This document shows positions 45,061 through 56,589 of a stretch of DNA of 64,000 bases, piece after piece. Source of the stretch: Neomonachus schauinslandi (taxonomy: Eukaryota > Chordata > Mammalia > Carnivora > Phocidae). The position numbers and the translations under genes are program-made. Under the pieces are notes generated by a model. That model saw nothing but the letters and a program-made list of their open reading frames with translations. It ran no database searches and was not told the origin of the DNA. The stretch covers positions 126,956,164 to 127,020,163 of the forward strand of contig NC_058406.1 in assembly GCF_002201575.2 (NCBI RefSeq). The letters are read 5' to 3'. The first letter of the stretch is position 1, and each line of letters opens with the position of its first letter.

Positions 45061-45155
45061 CTTTCTTTCTCTTTCTCTCTCTCTCTCTCTTTCTTTCTTT
45101 CTTCCTTTCTTTCTTTCTCTTTTTCTTATTTTCTTTCTTCTTTCTTTTTTAATTC
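45061..45155. repeat. CT-rich microsatellite (L1-C tail)
   Basis: Runs of CTTT, CTCT and TTTC continuing the tract that starts left of L1-B at 38859. L1-B inserted into this pyrimidine tract. Confidence 0.9.
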
Positions 45156-45529
45156 ACGTATAATTCACTTTCAGTGTTATATTAGTTTCAGGTACACAGT
45201 ATAATGATTCAGCAATCCTATACATTTCTCAAGGCTCATCAAGATAAATGTACTCTTAATCCCCTTTATCTCGTTCACTTATCCTTTCACCCATCTGCCC
45301 TCTGGCAACCACCAGTTTGTTCTCTGTATTTAAGTCTGTTTTTTTGTTTGTTCTCTTTTTTTTGTTGTTCATTTTTGTTTCTTAAATTCCACATATGAGT
45401 GAAATCATATGGTATTTGTCTTTCTCTATCTTATTTTACTTAGCATTATACCCTCTAGGTTGATCCATGTTGTTGCAAATGGGAATATTTTATTCTTTTT
45501 TATGGCTGAGTAATATTCCATTATCTATC

Positions 45530-45644
45530 TATCTATCTCTATCTATCTATCTTTCTATCATCTATCTATCATCTATCTATCTATCTTTCTATCTTTCTAT
45601 CTATCATCTATCAATCATTTTATCTATCATCTATCTATAATCTT

Positions 45645-45689
<45 letters not shown>

Positions 45690-45692
45690 CAT
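45530..45692. repeat. (ATCT)n compound microsatellite inside L1-C ORF2
   Basis: About 160 bp of ATCT units, with CTTT and CATC interruptions, placed inside the antisense ORF2 text between 'gctgagtaatattccatt' and 'caccacatcttctttatcc'. Normal L1 has only a few bases between these two motifs. Confidence 0.95.
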
Positions 45693-45699
45693 CATCTAT

Positions 45700-48600
45700 C
45701 ACCACATCTTCTTTATCCACTGATCTATGAATAGGCACTTGGGTTGCTTCCACGCCTTGGCTAATGTAAATAATGTTGCAATAAATATAAGGGTCCATAT
45801 CTTTTTTCATTAGTGTTATTGTTTTCTTTGGGTAAATACCAAGTGGTAGGATTTACTGGATCATATGATAATTCTATGTTTAAGGTTTTGAGAAATTTTT
45901 ATACTGTTTGCTACAGTGATGGCACCAATTTGCATTCACACCGATCATGTATGAAGTTTCCTTTTTCTCCACATCCTTACCAACACTTGTTTTTCTTGTG
46001 TGTGTGTGTGTGTGTGTGTTTTAATTTTAGCCATTCCAACAGGCATAAATTAATATCTCATTGTGCTTTCAGTTTGCATTTCCCTGATGATTAGTGATGT
46101 TGAGCATCTTTTCATATGTCTTTCAGCCATCTGTATGTCTTTTTTAGAGAAATGGCTATTCAGGTCTTCTGCCCATTTTTAACCAGATTATTTATTTTTA
46201 TCTTTACCATGTTGAGTTGTGTAAGTTATTTATATATTTTGGATATTAACTTCTATTGTATATATCATTTGCCCACATCTTCTCCCATTCAGTAGATAGC
46301 CTTTTTGTTTTGTTGGTGTTTTCCTTTGCTGTGCAAAAGCTTTATTTTTGTGCAGTCTGAAGAGTTTAATTTTGCTTTTTTTTTTCCTTGCCAGAGGAGA
46401 CATCTAGAAAAATGTTTCTGTGGCTGATGTCAAAGAAGTTACTGCCTATGTTTTCTTCTAGGACTATTATGGTTTCAGGTCTCACATGTAGGTCTTTAAT
46501 CCATTTTAAGTTTATTTTTGCATGTATATGTAAGAAAGTGGTCCACTTTCACTTTTTTGCCTGTAGCTGTCCAGTTTCCCCAGCACCACTTATTGAAGAG
46601 ATTGCCATTTTCCCATTGTATATTATGCTTCCTTTGTCATAGATGCATTAACCATAAAAGTGTGAGGTTATTTCTGGACTCTCTATTCTGTTCCATTGAT
46701 CTAAGTGTCTATTTTTTTGTGCCAGTACCATACTGTTTTGATTACTACAGCTTTGTAGTACATCTTGAAATCTAGGATTTGATATCTCCAGCTTTGTTTT
46801 TCTTAAGATTGCTTTTGTTATTTGGGGTCTTTTGTGGTTGCATACAAATTTTAGTATTATTCTAGTTTTGTGAAAAATGTTGGTATTTTGATAGGGATTG
46901 CATTAAATCTGTAGATTGTTTTTGGTAGTATGGACCTTTTTAACAATATTTATTCTTCCAATCCATGAGAATGGAATATCTTTCCATTTATTTGTATCAT
47001 CTTCAGTTTCTTTCATCAATGTTTTATAGTTCTCAGAGTACAGATCTTTCACCTTTTGCTTAAGTTTATTACTAGGTATTTTATTATTTTTGGTGCAATT
47101 GTAAGTGGGATTGTTTTCTTAATTTCACTTTCTGCTACTTCATTATTAGTGTATAGAAATGTAACAAATTTCTGTATATTAATTTTGTATCCTATGACTT
47201 TACTGAATTCATTTTTCAGTTTTAGTAATTTTTTTGGTCTAGTCTTTAGAGTTTTTGCTATATAGTATCATGTCATCAGCAAATAGTGGACAATTTTACT
47301 TCTTCCTTACTAATTTGGATGTCTTTCATTTCTTTTTGTTGTCTGATTCCTGTGGCTAGGACTTCCAGTACAGTGTTGAATAAAAGTGGTGAGAGTTGAA
47401 ATCCTTGTTCCTGATCTTAGAAGAAATGCTCTCAGTTTTTCACCATTAAGTATGATGTTAGCTATGAGATTTTCACATATGGTCTTTATTATATTGATGT
47501 ATGTTCCATCTAAACCTACTTTGTTGAGGGTTTTTTTCATGAATGGATGTTGTACTTTGTCAAATGCTTTTTCTGCATCTATTGAAATGATCCTATGGCT
47601 TTTATCCTTCCTCTTGTTAAAGGAAGGTATCACATTGACTTATTTGTGAATATTGAACCACTCTTGCATCCCTGGAATAAATACCACTTGATTGTGGTGA
47701 ATTATTTCTTACAATGTATTGTTGGACTCAGTTTGCTAATATTTTGTTGAGGATTTTTGCATTTATATTCATCAGAGATATTGGCCTATAGTTTTCTTTC
47801 TGTCTTTCTTTCTTTCTTTTTTTTTTTTTTGTAGTGTCTTTATCTGGTTTTGGTATCAGGGTAATGCTGGCCTCATAGAATGAATTTGGATGTTTTCCTT
47901 CCTCTTATATTTTTTTGGAATAGTTTGACAATAATAAGTATTACCTCTTCTTTAAATGTTTGATAGTACTCATCTGTCAAGCTATCTGGTCCTGGAGTTT
48001 TGTTTGTTGGGAATTTTTTGACTGCTAATTAAATTTCATTTCTAGTAATCAGTCTGTTCAATTTTCTATTTCTTCTTGTTTCTGTTTTAGAAGGTTATAT
48101 GTTTCTAGGAACTTATCCATTCTTCTAGGTTGTCCAGTTTGTTTGCATATAATTTTTCATAATATTCTCATAATGTTTTGTATTTCTGTGGTGTCATTTG
48201 TTATCTCTCTTCCTTCATTTCTGATTTTATTTATTTTTGTCCTTTCTTTTTTTGTAATGCACCTGGCTAAAGGTTTATCAATTTTGTTGATCTTTTCAAA
48301 GAACCAACTTCTGATTTCATTGATCAATTCTATTGGTTTTTTTTTTAGTCTCTATTTCATTTGTTACTGCTCTAACCTCTATTATTTCCTTTCTTCTACT
48401 GGCTTTTGGCTTGTTTGTTCTTCCTTTTCTAGCTCCTTTAGGTGTAAAGTTAGGTTGTTCTTTTGAGATTTTTCTTCTTGATGTAAGCCTGTATTGTTAT
48501 AATCTTCCTTCTTAGAATAGCTTTTGCTGCATCCCCAAATTTTTGGATCATTGTGTTTTCATTTTCATTTGTCTCTATATATTTTTCATTTCCTCTCTGA

Positions 48601-48718
48601 TCCTTTGGTTGGCCTATTCATTGTTTAGTAGCATGTTATTTAACCATGTATTTGTGTTCTTTCCAGATTTTTTCTTGTGAATATTTCCAGTTTCATACCC
48701 ATTCTAAAAGCATTGTAT
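45700..48718 (-). pseudogene. L1-C ORF2 relic (RT and C-terminal part)
   Basis: Antisense ORF2 text in order: 'cacttattgaagagattgccattttcccattg', 'ccaatccatgagaatggaatatc', the FADD active-site codons (about 47265-47285, complement), 'aatgctttttctgcatctattgaaatgatc' and 'ttgatcttttcaaagaaccaac'. It contains several indels, a (TG)n run (45998-46020) and no long frame. Only short pieces such as 47310-47633 (AEKAFDKVQHPF) remain readable. The recognisable text ends near 48718. Confidence 0.85.
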
Positions 48719-49680
48719 TTTCCCCCACCATGTTTTATGTATATGATATTACACTTTACATCTTTTAATTTTGTGAATCCCTTGACTGATTTTTATAGAT
48801 ATAATGGATTTTACTGCTTTTATGCTTTAGCCTTCATACTGGCAAGGGTTTCTTTGGAGTAGTACTGGCCCCTACTGGGACTGCTTGTAGAATGTGCCAT
48901 GGCAGGAGCCCCTTTGGAGGGACTCACTCCAGATGAGTGGTTGGATCTGCAGGAGAATGTGAGTACAGAGAATGCAGTGTTAGCAAGGTAGGTGGAGGGT
49001 ATTCATACTAGTTCCTGCAAGTGTCCCACTATCTAGGCTGGGGGTAGGGGAGAGATATGCTAATAACTCTATTTTTTTTTAGAGAAGTTTCCTAAAGGTT
49101 CCTGCCCCTGCAGGACATGTTCTGAAATTAATAAATAAATCTTCTCGTATATCCAGGCACTTTTTAAACTTCTGTTTCTATACAATATCTCTGGCAGGGT
49201 TATTTGTTATGCTGCCTTGTTAAGAGCATGGACGCAGTTTCCTGTCACCCCCTGGTTCTCCTAGAGTGAAGCCTCCTGATTTTTAAAGTACCCAGAGTTA
49301 AGCCCTACTGATTGTAAAACCTCCTGAAGTTAAGACCCACTTGTTTTAAAAGCCAAATGCTAAGACACTCATCTTCCCAGTGTAGGTCCCCCATGTCTGG
49401 GGTGCCTGGCATAGGGTCTACTCCTCTCCCTTCTCTGTACTTGTGGTATCCCTCCTGTTTGTGGTTAGTCTCTCCAGGAGTTTGGTTCTGACCGCATCTC
49501 CACCCCTGCTACCCTTTGCTGTGTGGCTTCCTCTCTACAATTAACTGTGGAAATCTGTTCTGCTAGTCTTTGGGTATTTTCTGGGTTGGTTTCACTAATG
49601 TGGCTGTTATCTAGGTGTGTCTGTGGGATGGGGGGAGCTTAGGATCCTTCTATTCCAGCGTCTTCCCAGAAATCCAGGCC
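48719..49680 (-). mobile_element. Probable 5' region of L1-C
   Basis: Sequence lies between the last recognised ORF2 text of L1-C and its 13-bp flanking repeat, so it belongs to that insertion. It contains no ORF1-like frame. The right end (complement GGCCTGGATTTCTGGGAAGA at 49661-49680) and CT-rich motifs look like an old L1 5' UTR. Unproven. Confidence 0.5.
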
Positions 49681-50540
49681 TATTTAGGTCTTTCTTAATT
49701 TCCTTCAGTAATTGTTTGCAGTTTCCTGTGCAGGAATTTGTGCATCTTTCATGAGACTTGTTCCTAGGTTTTTGATATTTTTGATACTGATGCTATTGGT
49801 ATTACTAAACATTTTTTATTTTCTAGTTGTTTACTACTGATATATTGATGTGTTGTTCATTTTTGTGTGTGTGTTACTCTAATATCCAGGAGTCTTGCTA
49901 AATCCACTTAATTCTAACCATTAATCTGTAACTTCTTTGGGATTTTTTATTAATACAATAATGTCATCTGTAAATAATGAGAGTTTTATTTCTTCTTTCC
50001 CATATTATAACTTTTATTTCTTTATCTTGTCCTATTTGCTTTGGTTAAGATTTAAATATACTGTTAAATAAAAATGGTGCTAGAGGGCCTTCTTATTTTG
50101 ATGTAGATCTCAGAGGGAGATTTCCAACATTTCACCATTAAAGATGATGTTTGTTACAAATTTTTTTTTAGATATACTTTATCAGATTAAGGTAATTTTA
50201 TTCTAATTTTAGTTTGCTAAGAGGTTTGGAATTTTACCAGATTTTCTCTTCTTCATCTATTACGAGAATTATATGTTTTTTTTTCTTTTATTCTTTTAAT
50301 GTGAGAAATTACATTGATTTTTCAAATGATAGGCTATCTTTGAATTCCTGAAATGTAATCAATTTTGTTATGATATAATAGTCTATTTACACAATACTGG
50401 CTTCAGTTTGCATATACATACATATATACTTTATCATTTATATATTTAAGTTTGTTCATGAAAGAGATTAGACCATAAATTTTATTTCCTTGAAAAATTC
50501 AGTTTTAATATTAAGGTTATAGTGGTCTCTTTGCTTGGCT

Positions 50541-50955
50541 TTCTGTCTTATCTATTGCACTATTCCCCTGAGAGTCTCTCTTTTTGAAGCTCTCTCACCT
50601 ATATTTCACTGTCATTTTTACTTGGATGCATGGGAAGAGAGATAGTAGAGCAATATCTGATGTTCTGATTAAGCCTCAGTTTTAGGCAGGCACTGAGAAC
50701 TTAGGTTTTAGGGGTATGGTCTTCACCGGTGTTCCGTACCTTCTGTAGATGTGGTATTGGACTGAGTCCTTTCCCTGCTCCCAGGGGTAGAGCTTCTTGG
50801 CCCGCATCCCTCTTGTTTCTGTCTCTTAGATGCAGTGTGTTTCTACCAGTGCTCTCTGGCCAGTTTTTATGCTTTTCCCCCTGATGTTTAAAGATTTTGT
50901 TCCATAAGGGAGATCGGGGAGTTAGGTCTGGATGTTTTGGCAATGGCTATTATTC
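50541..50955. other. Low-copy DNA, possibly LTR-related
   Basis: No clear family. 'cttcaccggtgttccgtaccttctgtagatgtgg' and neighbours could be the 5' part of the MaLR-like LTR that follows. The 80-codon antisense frame (50701-50943) is not recognised. Confidence 0.35.
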
Positions 50956-51195
50956 CTTCTCCAGAAAGGACCATGAAGAATGAAAGATCTCTTTCTCTCT
51001 CTTTGTCTCTGTCTCTCCCTCCCATGTAAGGATAAAGTGAGAAGGCAGCTTTTTGCAAGAACCCAGCCATGCTGGCACCTTGATGTTGGATTTCTAGCTT
51101 CCAGAACTGTGAGAAAATAAAAATAAATTTCTGTTGTTCAAACCACTCAGTCTATGGCATTTTGTTATTGAAATCCAAGATGACTAATATAGTGG
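50956..51195 (+). mobile_element. MaLR (MLT1-like) LTR 3' part, sense
   Basis: 'caagaacccagccatgctggcaccttgatgttggatttctagcttccagaactgtgagaaaataaa', 'ctgttgttcaaaccactcagtctatggcattttgttattg' and 'gactaatatagtgg' is the typical 3' end of MaLR LTRs, including the polyadenylation signal AATAAA. A solo LTR relic of an old endogenous retrovirus-like element. No internal genes remain. Confidence 0.8.
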
Positions 51196-51635
51196 TTCAT
51201 ATGATTTTTACTTGCATCTGCTCCAGATAAGCAAATGCTCAGCTCCAGTTTCTCCCTGAAGGTGCCAGTCTCTCTTACTTTGGAATTAGTTGCTCTGTGA
51301 CCTCAGTTCTGTGACAGCTTCAAGAAAAAGAATTAATTTTCAACTTGTCCATCTTTTTTCTTGTTTTAGGTTTAGGAGTGATGCTCTTTCAAGCTTCTTA
51401 CTCTCTGAGTTGAACCATTAAAGTTAATTAACGACCTCCTGGCCATGTTGCCCTAACCCACTTCAGCAAGAGTCTACAATAGAAATTTATTTCAGATACA
51501 GTACTCAAATGGTAGCATTCTGCACAAGAGATCTGCTATATGGCAACCCATAACAGGAAGATAAAGGAAGATAAATGGAGACTGAATTGGTCTTCTCTCC
51601 CCTCTTCAAATATATGTACCACAAACAACATGTTC
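51196..51635. other. Low-copy DNA, nothing recognised
   Basis: No repeat family or exon seen. Confidence 0.4.
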
Positions 51636-51850
51636 TTTCTTTTCTTTTCTTTTTTTTTTAGAGAGAGAGAAAGAGAGAGTGCATGAGTGGGAGGGGAGAG
51701 AAAGAGGGAGAGGGAGACAGAGAATCTTAAACAGGCTCCACACCCAGCATGGAGCCTCACATGGGGCTCCATCTCAGGATCCTGAGATCATGCCCTGAGC
51801 CGAAATCAAGAGTCAGCCACTTAACTGACTGAGCCACCCAGGTACCCTCT
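51636..51850 (-). mobile_element. CAN-type SINE, older form, antisense
   Basis: T/CT-rich left end, long GAGA tract, 'cctcacatggggctccatctcaggatcctgagatcatgcc' and head 'gagccacccaggtaccct' ending at about 51848. Flanking repeat only weakly seen (ACAAACA near 51620 and 51852). Confidence 0.9.
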
Positions 51851-51999
51851 ACAAACACATTTTTCTGAACTAATAATGGGAATCTATTATCTGATACATG
51901 GTATATAATGTCACCAAATATTTGTAAAGGGGCTGTCTTGGAAAATTTGTTAAGTATACAAGACATAAAGTAGAATTGTGGTGGATACTCCAGTTAAGT

Positions 52000-52360
52000 C
52001 CCCCTTTAAGGAAGGACTTGCCACTCAACTGTGGCGAGTGTCATCAGTAGATTGCATTTGGGCATCAGCTTTTAAAGAGTCTGCTTCAACTACTGAGGGC
52101 TGCTTTGCTAGAAATCACACCCTCCCCAGGCACCTCGTGTCCTATGACTGAGAGGTGGAGGTTATTTCTGATGGGCATTACTCACTCCAGGGCTCCCTAC
52201 CAGGTTGGCCAAGAATTAGTCATCTTTACATTGTGGTTTAAATTCTCCATTTGCCCAATCCTGCTTCCTCCTCTTTTCTTTCATGGTGTGGATCCTGAAT
52301 AAATATCTAGCCCTCCAAATTCCTCATCAGTATCTGCTTCCAGAGAATCCAACCTGAAAT
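52000..52360 (+). mobile_element. ERVL/MaLR-type LTR-like relic
   Basis: 'ggttggccaagaattagtcatc', 'cctgcttcctcctcttttctttcatggtgtggatcctgaataaatatctagccc' and 'catcagtatctgcttccagagaatccaacctgaaat' look like the 3' half of an old ERVL-type LTR with AATAAA. Family name not assigned. Confidence 0.55.
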
Positions 52361-52639
52361 AGCAATGTACTTTAATTTTTTCCTTTGCAGTTTTATATCT
52401 TTATATCATTCATAGAGGTTATCATGCTGTAATGCTCAAAAATGTGTTCTTTGTTGTTGACTGATTTGGTTGATTAGGATCAATAAAAAATGGGATAGAT
52501 GTCACAAACTTAGTTTATTGTAGGATGCAGTGCCCTATATATTTTTTATCCTTGATTCCATCCTTGATACTCCCTTTCCCTTATTTTCCATATCCAATCC
52601 ATCCAGCTGTATTTGAAGTCCTACCTTCATATATCTCTC

Positions 52640-53595
52640 TAGCTATTTCTTTACATATTGTGTTCAATACCCTAGTCCAAGCCATTGTTATCATTTGCTT
52701 GGATAACTGCAGGAGACTCCCTACTGTTCTCCCTACTACCATTCTTTCTTATCATCAACCAATCCTTTATTAAATATTTTTTATTGAGATATAATTGAAT
52801 CCTTTAAAATATTTTTCCAGTCAATCCACTTTTTACAAAGAAACCAGAGAGATCCTTTAAGATCCCTTACATAAAACTCTTTGGTGGTTTTTCATTGATC
52901 TTAGAATAAAGTCCAGACTTTAATGTGGCCAGCCAAGCTTTGCATGAACTAGCTAGGCCCACTTCTTTGGTATTACCTTCTATTCTTCTTCCCTTCACTT
53001 CATGTCTGCCTGTTCCTTAACCCCACCTGTTCTGTCTCAGGACCTTATCCTTACAGTCCTTTAACTAGAATGCTTCACCAGACCATTGGCTGGGTCAGTG
53101 TTACCTTTCAGTTCAAATAACACCTTTTCTGAAAGACTTTCCCTGATCATTCTACCAAAAGTAGTATTCCTCTTTTAATCATATTTCCCTTATATCATTT
53201 TTTTATTACTTGAAATTTCTTGAATTGTTATTTGCTTATGTTCTATCTCACTCCAGTAGAATATCAGCTGTACGAGGTCAGATCCCTTATCTATCTTGTT
53301 CACTTCTGTGTCTAGTTCCTAGAATATTATAGTTCCTATTTTTTATTTTTATTAATTATTATTATTATTTTTAAAGATTTTATTTATTTGAGAGAGAGAG
53401 AGAGCACAAGTGGGGAGGGTGTGGGGACAGAAGGAGAAGGAGAAGCAGACTCCCTGCTGAGCAGGGAACCCCATGTGGGGCTTGATCCCAGGACTCTGAG
53501 ATCATGACCTGAGCCAAAGGCAGACACTTAACTGAGCCATCCAGGTGCCCCTATAGTTCCTGGTTTTATACATATTTATTCAAAGAATGAATAAA
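52640..53595 (+). repeat. L2 LINE 3' part, sense, with a SINE inside
   Basis: 'ccctactgttctccctactacc', 'tttttcattgatcttagaataaagtccagac', 'gtggccagccaagctttgcatgaactagc', 'tgtctcaggacc', 'cacctttt...gaaagactttccctgatcattctacc' and 'tagttcctagaatatt' follow the L2 3' end in order. Its tail 'catatttattcaaagaatgaataaatgg' continues after the SINE at 53341-53551. Confidence 0.85.
53328..53561 (-). mobile_element. CAN-type SINE inside L2, 10-bp target-site duplication
   Basis: SINE 53341-53551, with head 'gagccatccaggtgcccc'. TATAGTTCCT at 53328-53337 and 53552-53561. Confidence 0.94.
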
Positions 53596-53684
53596 TGGCA
53601 CGGTTGAACTTGTCAACTTTTTCCAAATGTTAGCATCTTGTAAACATGGATTATCATAATCTTTAAAAATATAGCAGTTAAACA

Positions 53685-53935
53685 TGTGGGCTTTTAAGCT
53701 AAATTGCTTGGATTCAAATACTAGCTTTATGGATTCCTAAATGGTGTGATATTGAGCAAGTTACATATCTCTCTGTAAGCCTCTTTCCTTACCTTCCTCC
53801 CCCCATGGGGATAATAGTAACTACTATCTACCTCAAGGGTTATGACAAAGATTATATGAGATAACCCATGCAACATACTTAGAGCAAAGCCAGGTATGTA
53901 GTAAGTGCTCCAAAAACATTACTTATTAATTGTAG
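53685..53935 (+). repeat. MIR, sense
   Basis: 'gtgggcttttaagctaaattgcttggattcaaatactagc', 'gtgtgatattgagcaagttacatatctctctgtaagcc', 'gggataatagtaactactatctacctcaagggttatgac' and 'gccaggtatgtagtaagtgctcc' follow MIR from start to tail. Confidence 0.88.
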
Positions 53936-54565
53936 TATAGGGAGTTACATGGAGATCTTGCCTTAAATGTAGGTAGAACTAGCAGTCATCTGTAGGGTAA
54001 CCTTTGAGGGGCAGTGGGAAAATTTTCTTGCTTCAGAAGCTTCTACATGTCTGCTAAATTGCTTGACATTTTATCTTTGGGGATTTTTTCCTTGGATTTA
54101 GTCATTGTTTGCCCCTACAAAGCAGTTATGCAGGTTGGACAAGAAAGGATTGGGAGAGAAAAGACAGATGGGAGAGACCAATGTAGAATGAAACCAACAA
54201 AGATGGGTGCAGGTAGCAGATAGACTGTATTACGGAGATCCAGAGAGGGTGAAAACATAGGTGAGGGACTGTATATAAGAAGAAGGGCTCCTGTCCTTGG
54301 GAAGGTTTGGAGGAAATAAAGCCCTCGGATACAAAGGAACTGGATCTAGGATCCAAGTCAGAGATTAAGGCATGGATAATCTCTTGTTCCTGGACTGGAG
54401 TATAAGATAGTTAATGCAACTAGGGAACAACTTAGTCCCAGCCAAGAGGTCTTACAGAGCTCCTGTAAAAGGAGCAAAACTGGTCTCAGATTTAGTCATT
54501 TGGTTATAATAAAACTAGAAGTATTTAAGAGCTAGCATCCAAACAGATCATGGGATCTTTACGGT
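53936..54565. other. Low-copy DNA, nothing recognised
   Basis: Short open frames on both strands at 54014-54356, no family seen. Confidence 0.4.
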
Positions 54566-54569
54566 GAAA

Positions 54570-54830
54570 GCATGGTTGGTACAGTAACAAGGGCTTGAGC
54601 TAGAGTCAGACACTTATATTTCACCTCTGCTATTTACCATCTGTCTTAATTTGAGTGGGTTACTTAACTCCTCTGAGCCTCAGGTTCTCTACCTGATGAA
54701 AAAGAACATTATAATATGTTTCTGATAGAAGTTTTTGGGGTAGATTAAGTGAGCTAACATGTGATTAACATTCTGCAGAGTTCCAGGTACAGCATAGAAG
54801 TTCAATAAATGATAGTTTCTCTCCCTTTTA
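54570..54830 (+). repeat. MIR, sense
   Basis: 'gggcttgagctagagtcagacac', 'gagtgggttacttaactcctctgagcctcaggttctc' and 'gttccaggtacagcatagaagttcaataaatg' follow the MIR consensus. Confidence 0.85.
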
Positions 54831-56395
54831 TTGGTCATTTATATGGTGGGATGAATGTTTTTACATTTGCTCTATTAATAATAGTTCTTTCTGTCTGCCA
54901 AGGGCAAAACATTTATAGCAGTGAATGGTTTGATTAGGGGAAGGTGGGGAAAAAAAGGAAGAAGAAATAATATTGAATGTCAGGTCTGGATGGAGTATCC
55001 AGTGGGGTATCACTGATATGCTTTAGAGTATTTCAGGTAGTCCTTTAGCAACTTGGGAAGAGTGGCTTGCTTATGATCCAGTTAATTCTGCTCATTTTAT
55101 CCTTTACTTCCACAAGGAAGTATTCTCTTTTCTTATATCCTTGCTGTATTACAGTGATTACAGAGTGTACCTTTATTCTTGTGATTATTTCCTTACCAGC
55201 TCTCTTCCTCACTGGGCTGCTTGCTCCATGCGGGCAGGCAACGCATTTGTATGCAGTGTGCCCACAGTATGCAAAATGACCATAATAGCACCTAGCAAAT
55301 AGGCAGGGGGCACCAGGATTGGGAAGAGGAACATTCAAATATTGAGAGTGTTGAGATAATTTAACTTTTCTTTCTTTATAGTTTTGCCTAGGGCTTTCAG
55401 AATTGTTAAAATGCTGTATGGATATTATGATTCACTTGAGAGATGTTGGAGATTTACAAACTCTTATTATTATCCACATCATGGGTACCACTTTCTTTCT
55501 GGAAGATCTTGATATAGTTACTTATAAAATGTCTGCTGGTATTAGCAGCAGTGCATGTAATACCTATGAGGCAACAACTATTCATTATGGCTGTTGTAGG
55601 TGGGTTTCGAAGAAGAGAATGAATTATTAAGATTATTTATTTATTATATATTTATTTATTTATTATATATTTATAAATTTTAGGAAAATATATATTAATA
55701 ATAATTATTTTTCCCACCTACTTTTAGGGATACATGTGAGTTTTTTCCCCATCAATGAAATAATATTCATTACAGTAACTAAGAGTGGAATTTCATTGTG
55801 AAATTACATTAATGTTAAACATTACATTAATGGTGGATATTACATTAATGATAAACAAAATTTTGTCTAAATATATTAAGTATGAGACTTATTGAAGAAT
55901 GAAAATATAAGTTCCCACATTAAAACGTATACTGACAATAAATTATGTTCCCATATTAACTTTTATTAAGATTTTTTTATTTGGTCATGAAAGATAATCT
56001 GAAAATTAAACAACACTTTACTTACCAGAACTTTTTTTTTTTGGCATTTGCACAAAAATGAAGGTTGTTAAACTTGAAGAGCTAAAGGTTTTTCTTGGAG
56101 AGTGGATATGAAATATGACACCTTCTTTTTTGGTAGAACACCAAAAATAATGATGTGGAATTAAATGAGTTCACTAGTTTTCAAATGAAAATGATTCAGG
56201 GAAAAGAATGCATGAGAGGTCGTCGCTTAAGGAAAATTTTTGCACTTACCTATCCCAAATTGTTGGGATATGATTGTGATGTTTTCCTAGTAGCCTGTTT
56301 ACATTTTTGAGCAATTGTTTCCATTATTTTAAGTGAAGTAAGAAAAAAATACTTTAACTTATCTTACCAGAGTAAGTGAAATAAGCATTTTCTAC
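54831..56395. other. Low-copy AT-rich DNA, nothing recognised
   Basis: Includes an AT-rich stretch (55630-55720) of 'ttatttattatatatttat' type and short imperfect repeats with 'ttacattaatg' (55802-55855). No gene seen. Confidence 0.45.
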
Positions 56396-56399
56396 ATGC

Positions 56400-56585
56400 T
56401 TTCCTTAGCTACCATTTCTTGACCCTCTACCCTCTACTGTGGATCAGGCATTGGCCAAGTCCTTTAAATATGTTCTTCACAACAGTTCCAGATATTATTA
56501 TTCCTATTTTTATAGATGCAAAAAAATGATGCTTGCCCAAGGTCACCAATTGAGTAGGAACAGCCTGAATTTTCACTGAGATCTA
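56400..56585 (-). repeat. MIR relic, antisense
   Basis: 'gtggatcaggcattggccaagtcctttaaatatg', 'cctatttttatagatgcaaaaaaatgatgcttgcccaaggtcacc' match the antisense MIR tail-to-core order. Confidence 0.75.
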
Positions 56586-56589
56586 AGTT

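Larger units (their letters stand above)
38875..45065 (-). mobile_element. L1-B: full-length carnivore LINE-1, 6.16 kb, antisense
   Basis: Element 38891-45049. The 16-bp repeat CTCCCTCCCCCCTTTC at 38875-38890 and 45050-45065 is perfect and marks both ends. In element order: 5' end GGGGAAAGATGGCGGAGGAG (complement of 45028-45047), GC-rich 5' UTR (44000-45049), ORF1 (43107-43998), ORF2 (39182-43028), 3' UTR with C-rich tract (complement of the G-rich tract, 39050-39072) and T-run tail (about 38895-38903). It inserted into the CT-rich tail of L1-C. ORFs are damaged, so it is no longer mobile by itself. Confidence 0.96.
38849..49680 (-). mobile_element. L1-C: older L1, antisense, split near its tail by L1-B
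   Basis: Its T/CT-rich tail lies at 38849-38890 and resumes at 45050-45160. Then come the 3' UTR ('gttatattagtttcaggtacacagtataatgattc') and ORF2 antisense to about 48718. After this the recognisable ORF2 text stops, and 48719-49680 holds different sequence, including a right end like an L1 5' UTR ('ggggggagcttaggatccttctattccagcg'). The element is bounded by TATTTAGGTCTTT at 38836-38848 and 49681-49693. ORF1 and the endonuclease domain were not found, so it seems internally deleted. Confidence 0.8.
37590..50540 (-). mobile_element. Old L1M, antisense, split by the L1-C/L1-B nest
   Basis: The left part (about 37590-38848) runs from 'ggtatctcattgtggctttgattt' through 'cttctcccattcactggcttgcc' to 'cttccaatccatgaac...caatttatttaggtctttat'. 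The right part (49681-50540) continues seamlessly with 'tatttaggtctttcttaatttccttcagtaattg', 'ctccaggagtcttgctaaatcc' type text and 'atgtcatctgtaaataatgagag'. The 13-bp TATTTAGGTCTTT (38836-38848 and 49681-49693) is the duplication made by the inserted L1-C. This is the oldest layer. No coding is preserved. Confidence 0.88.
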
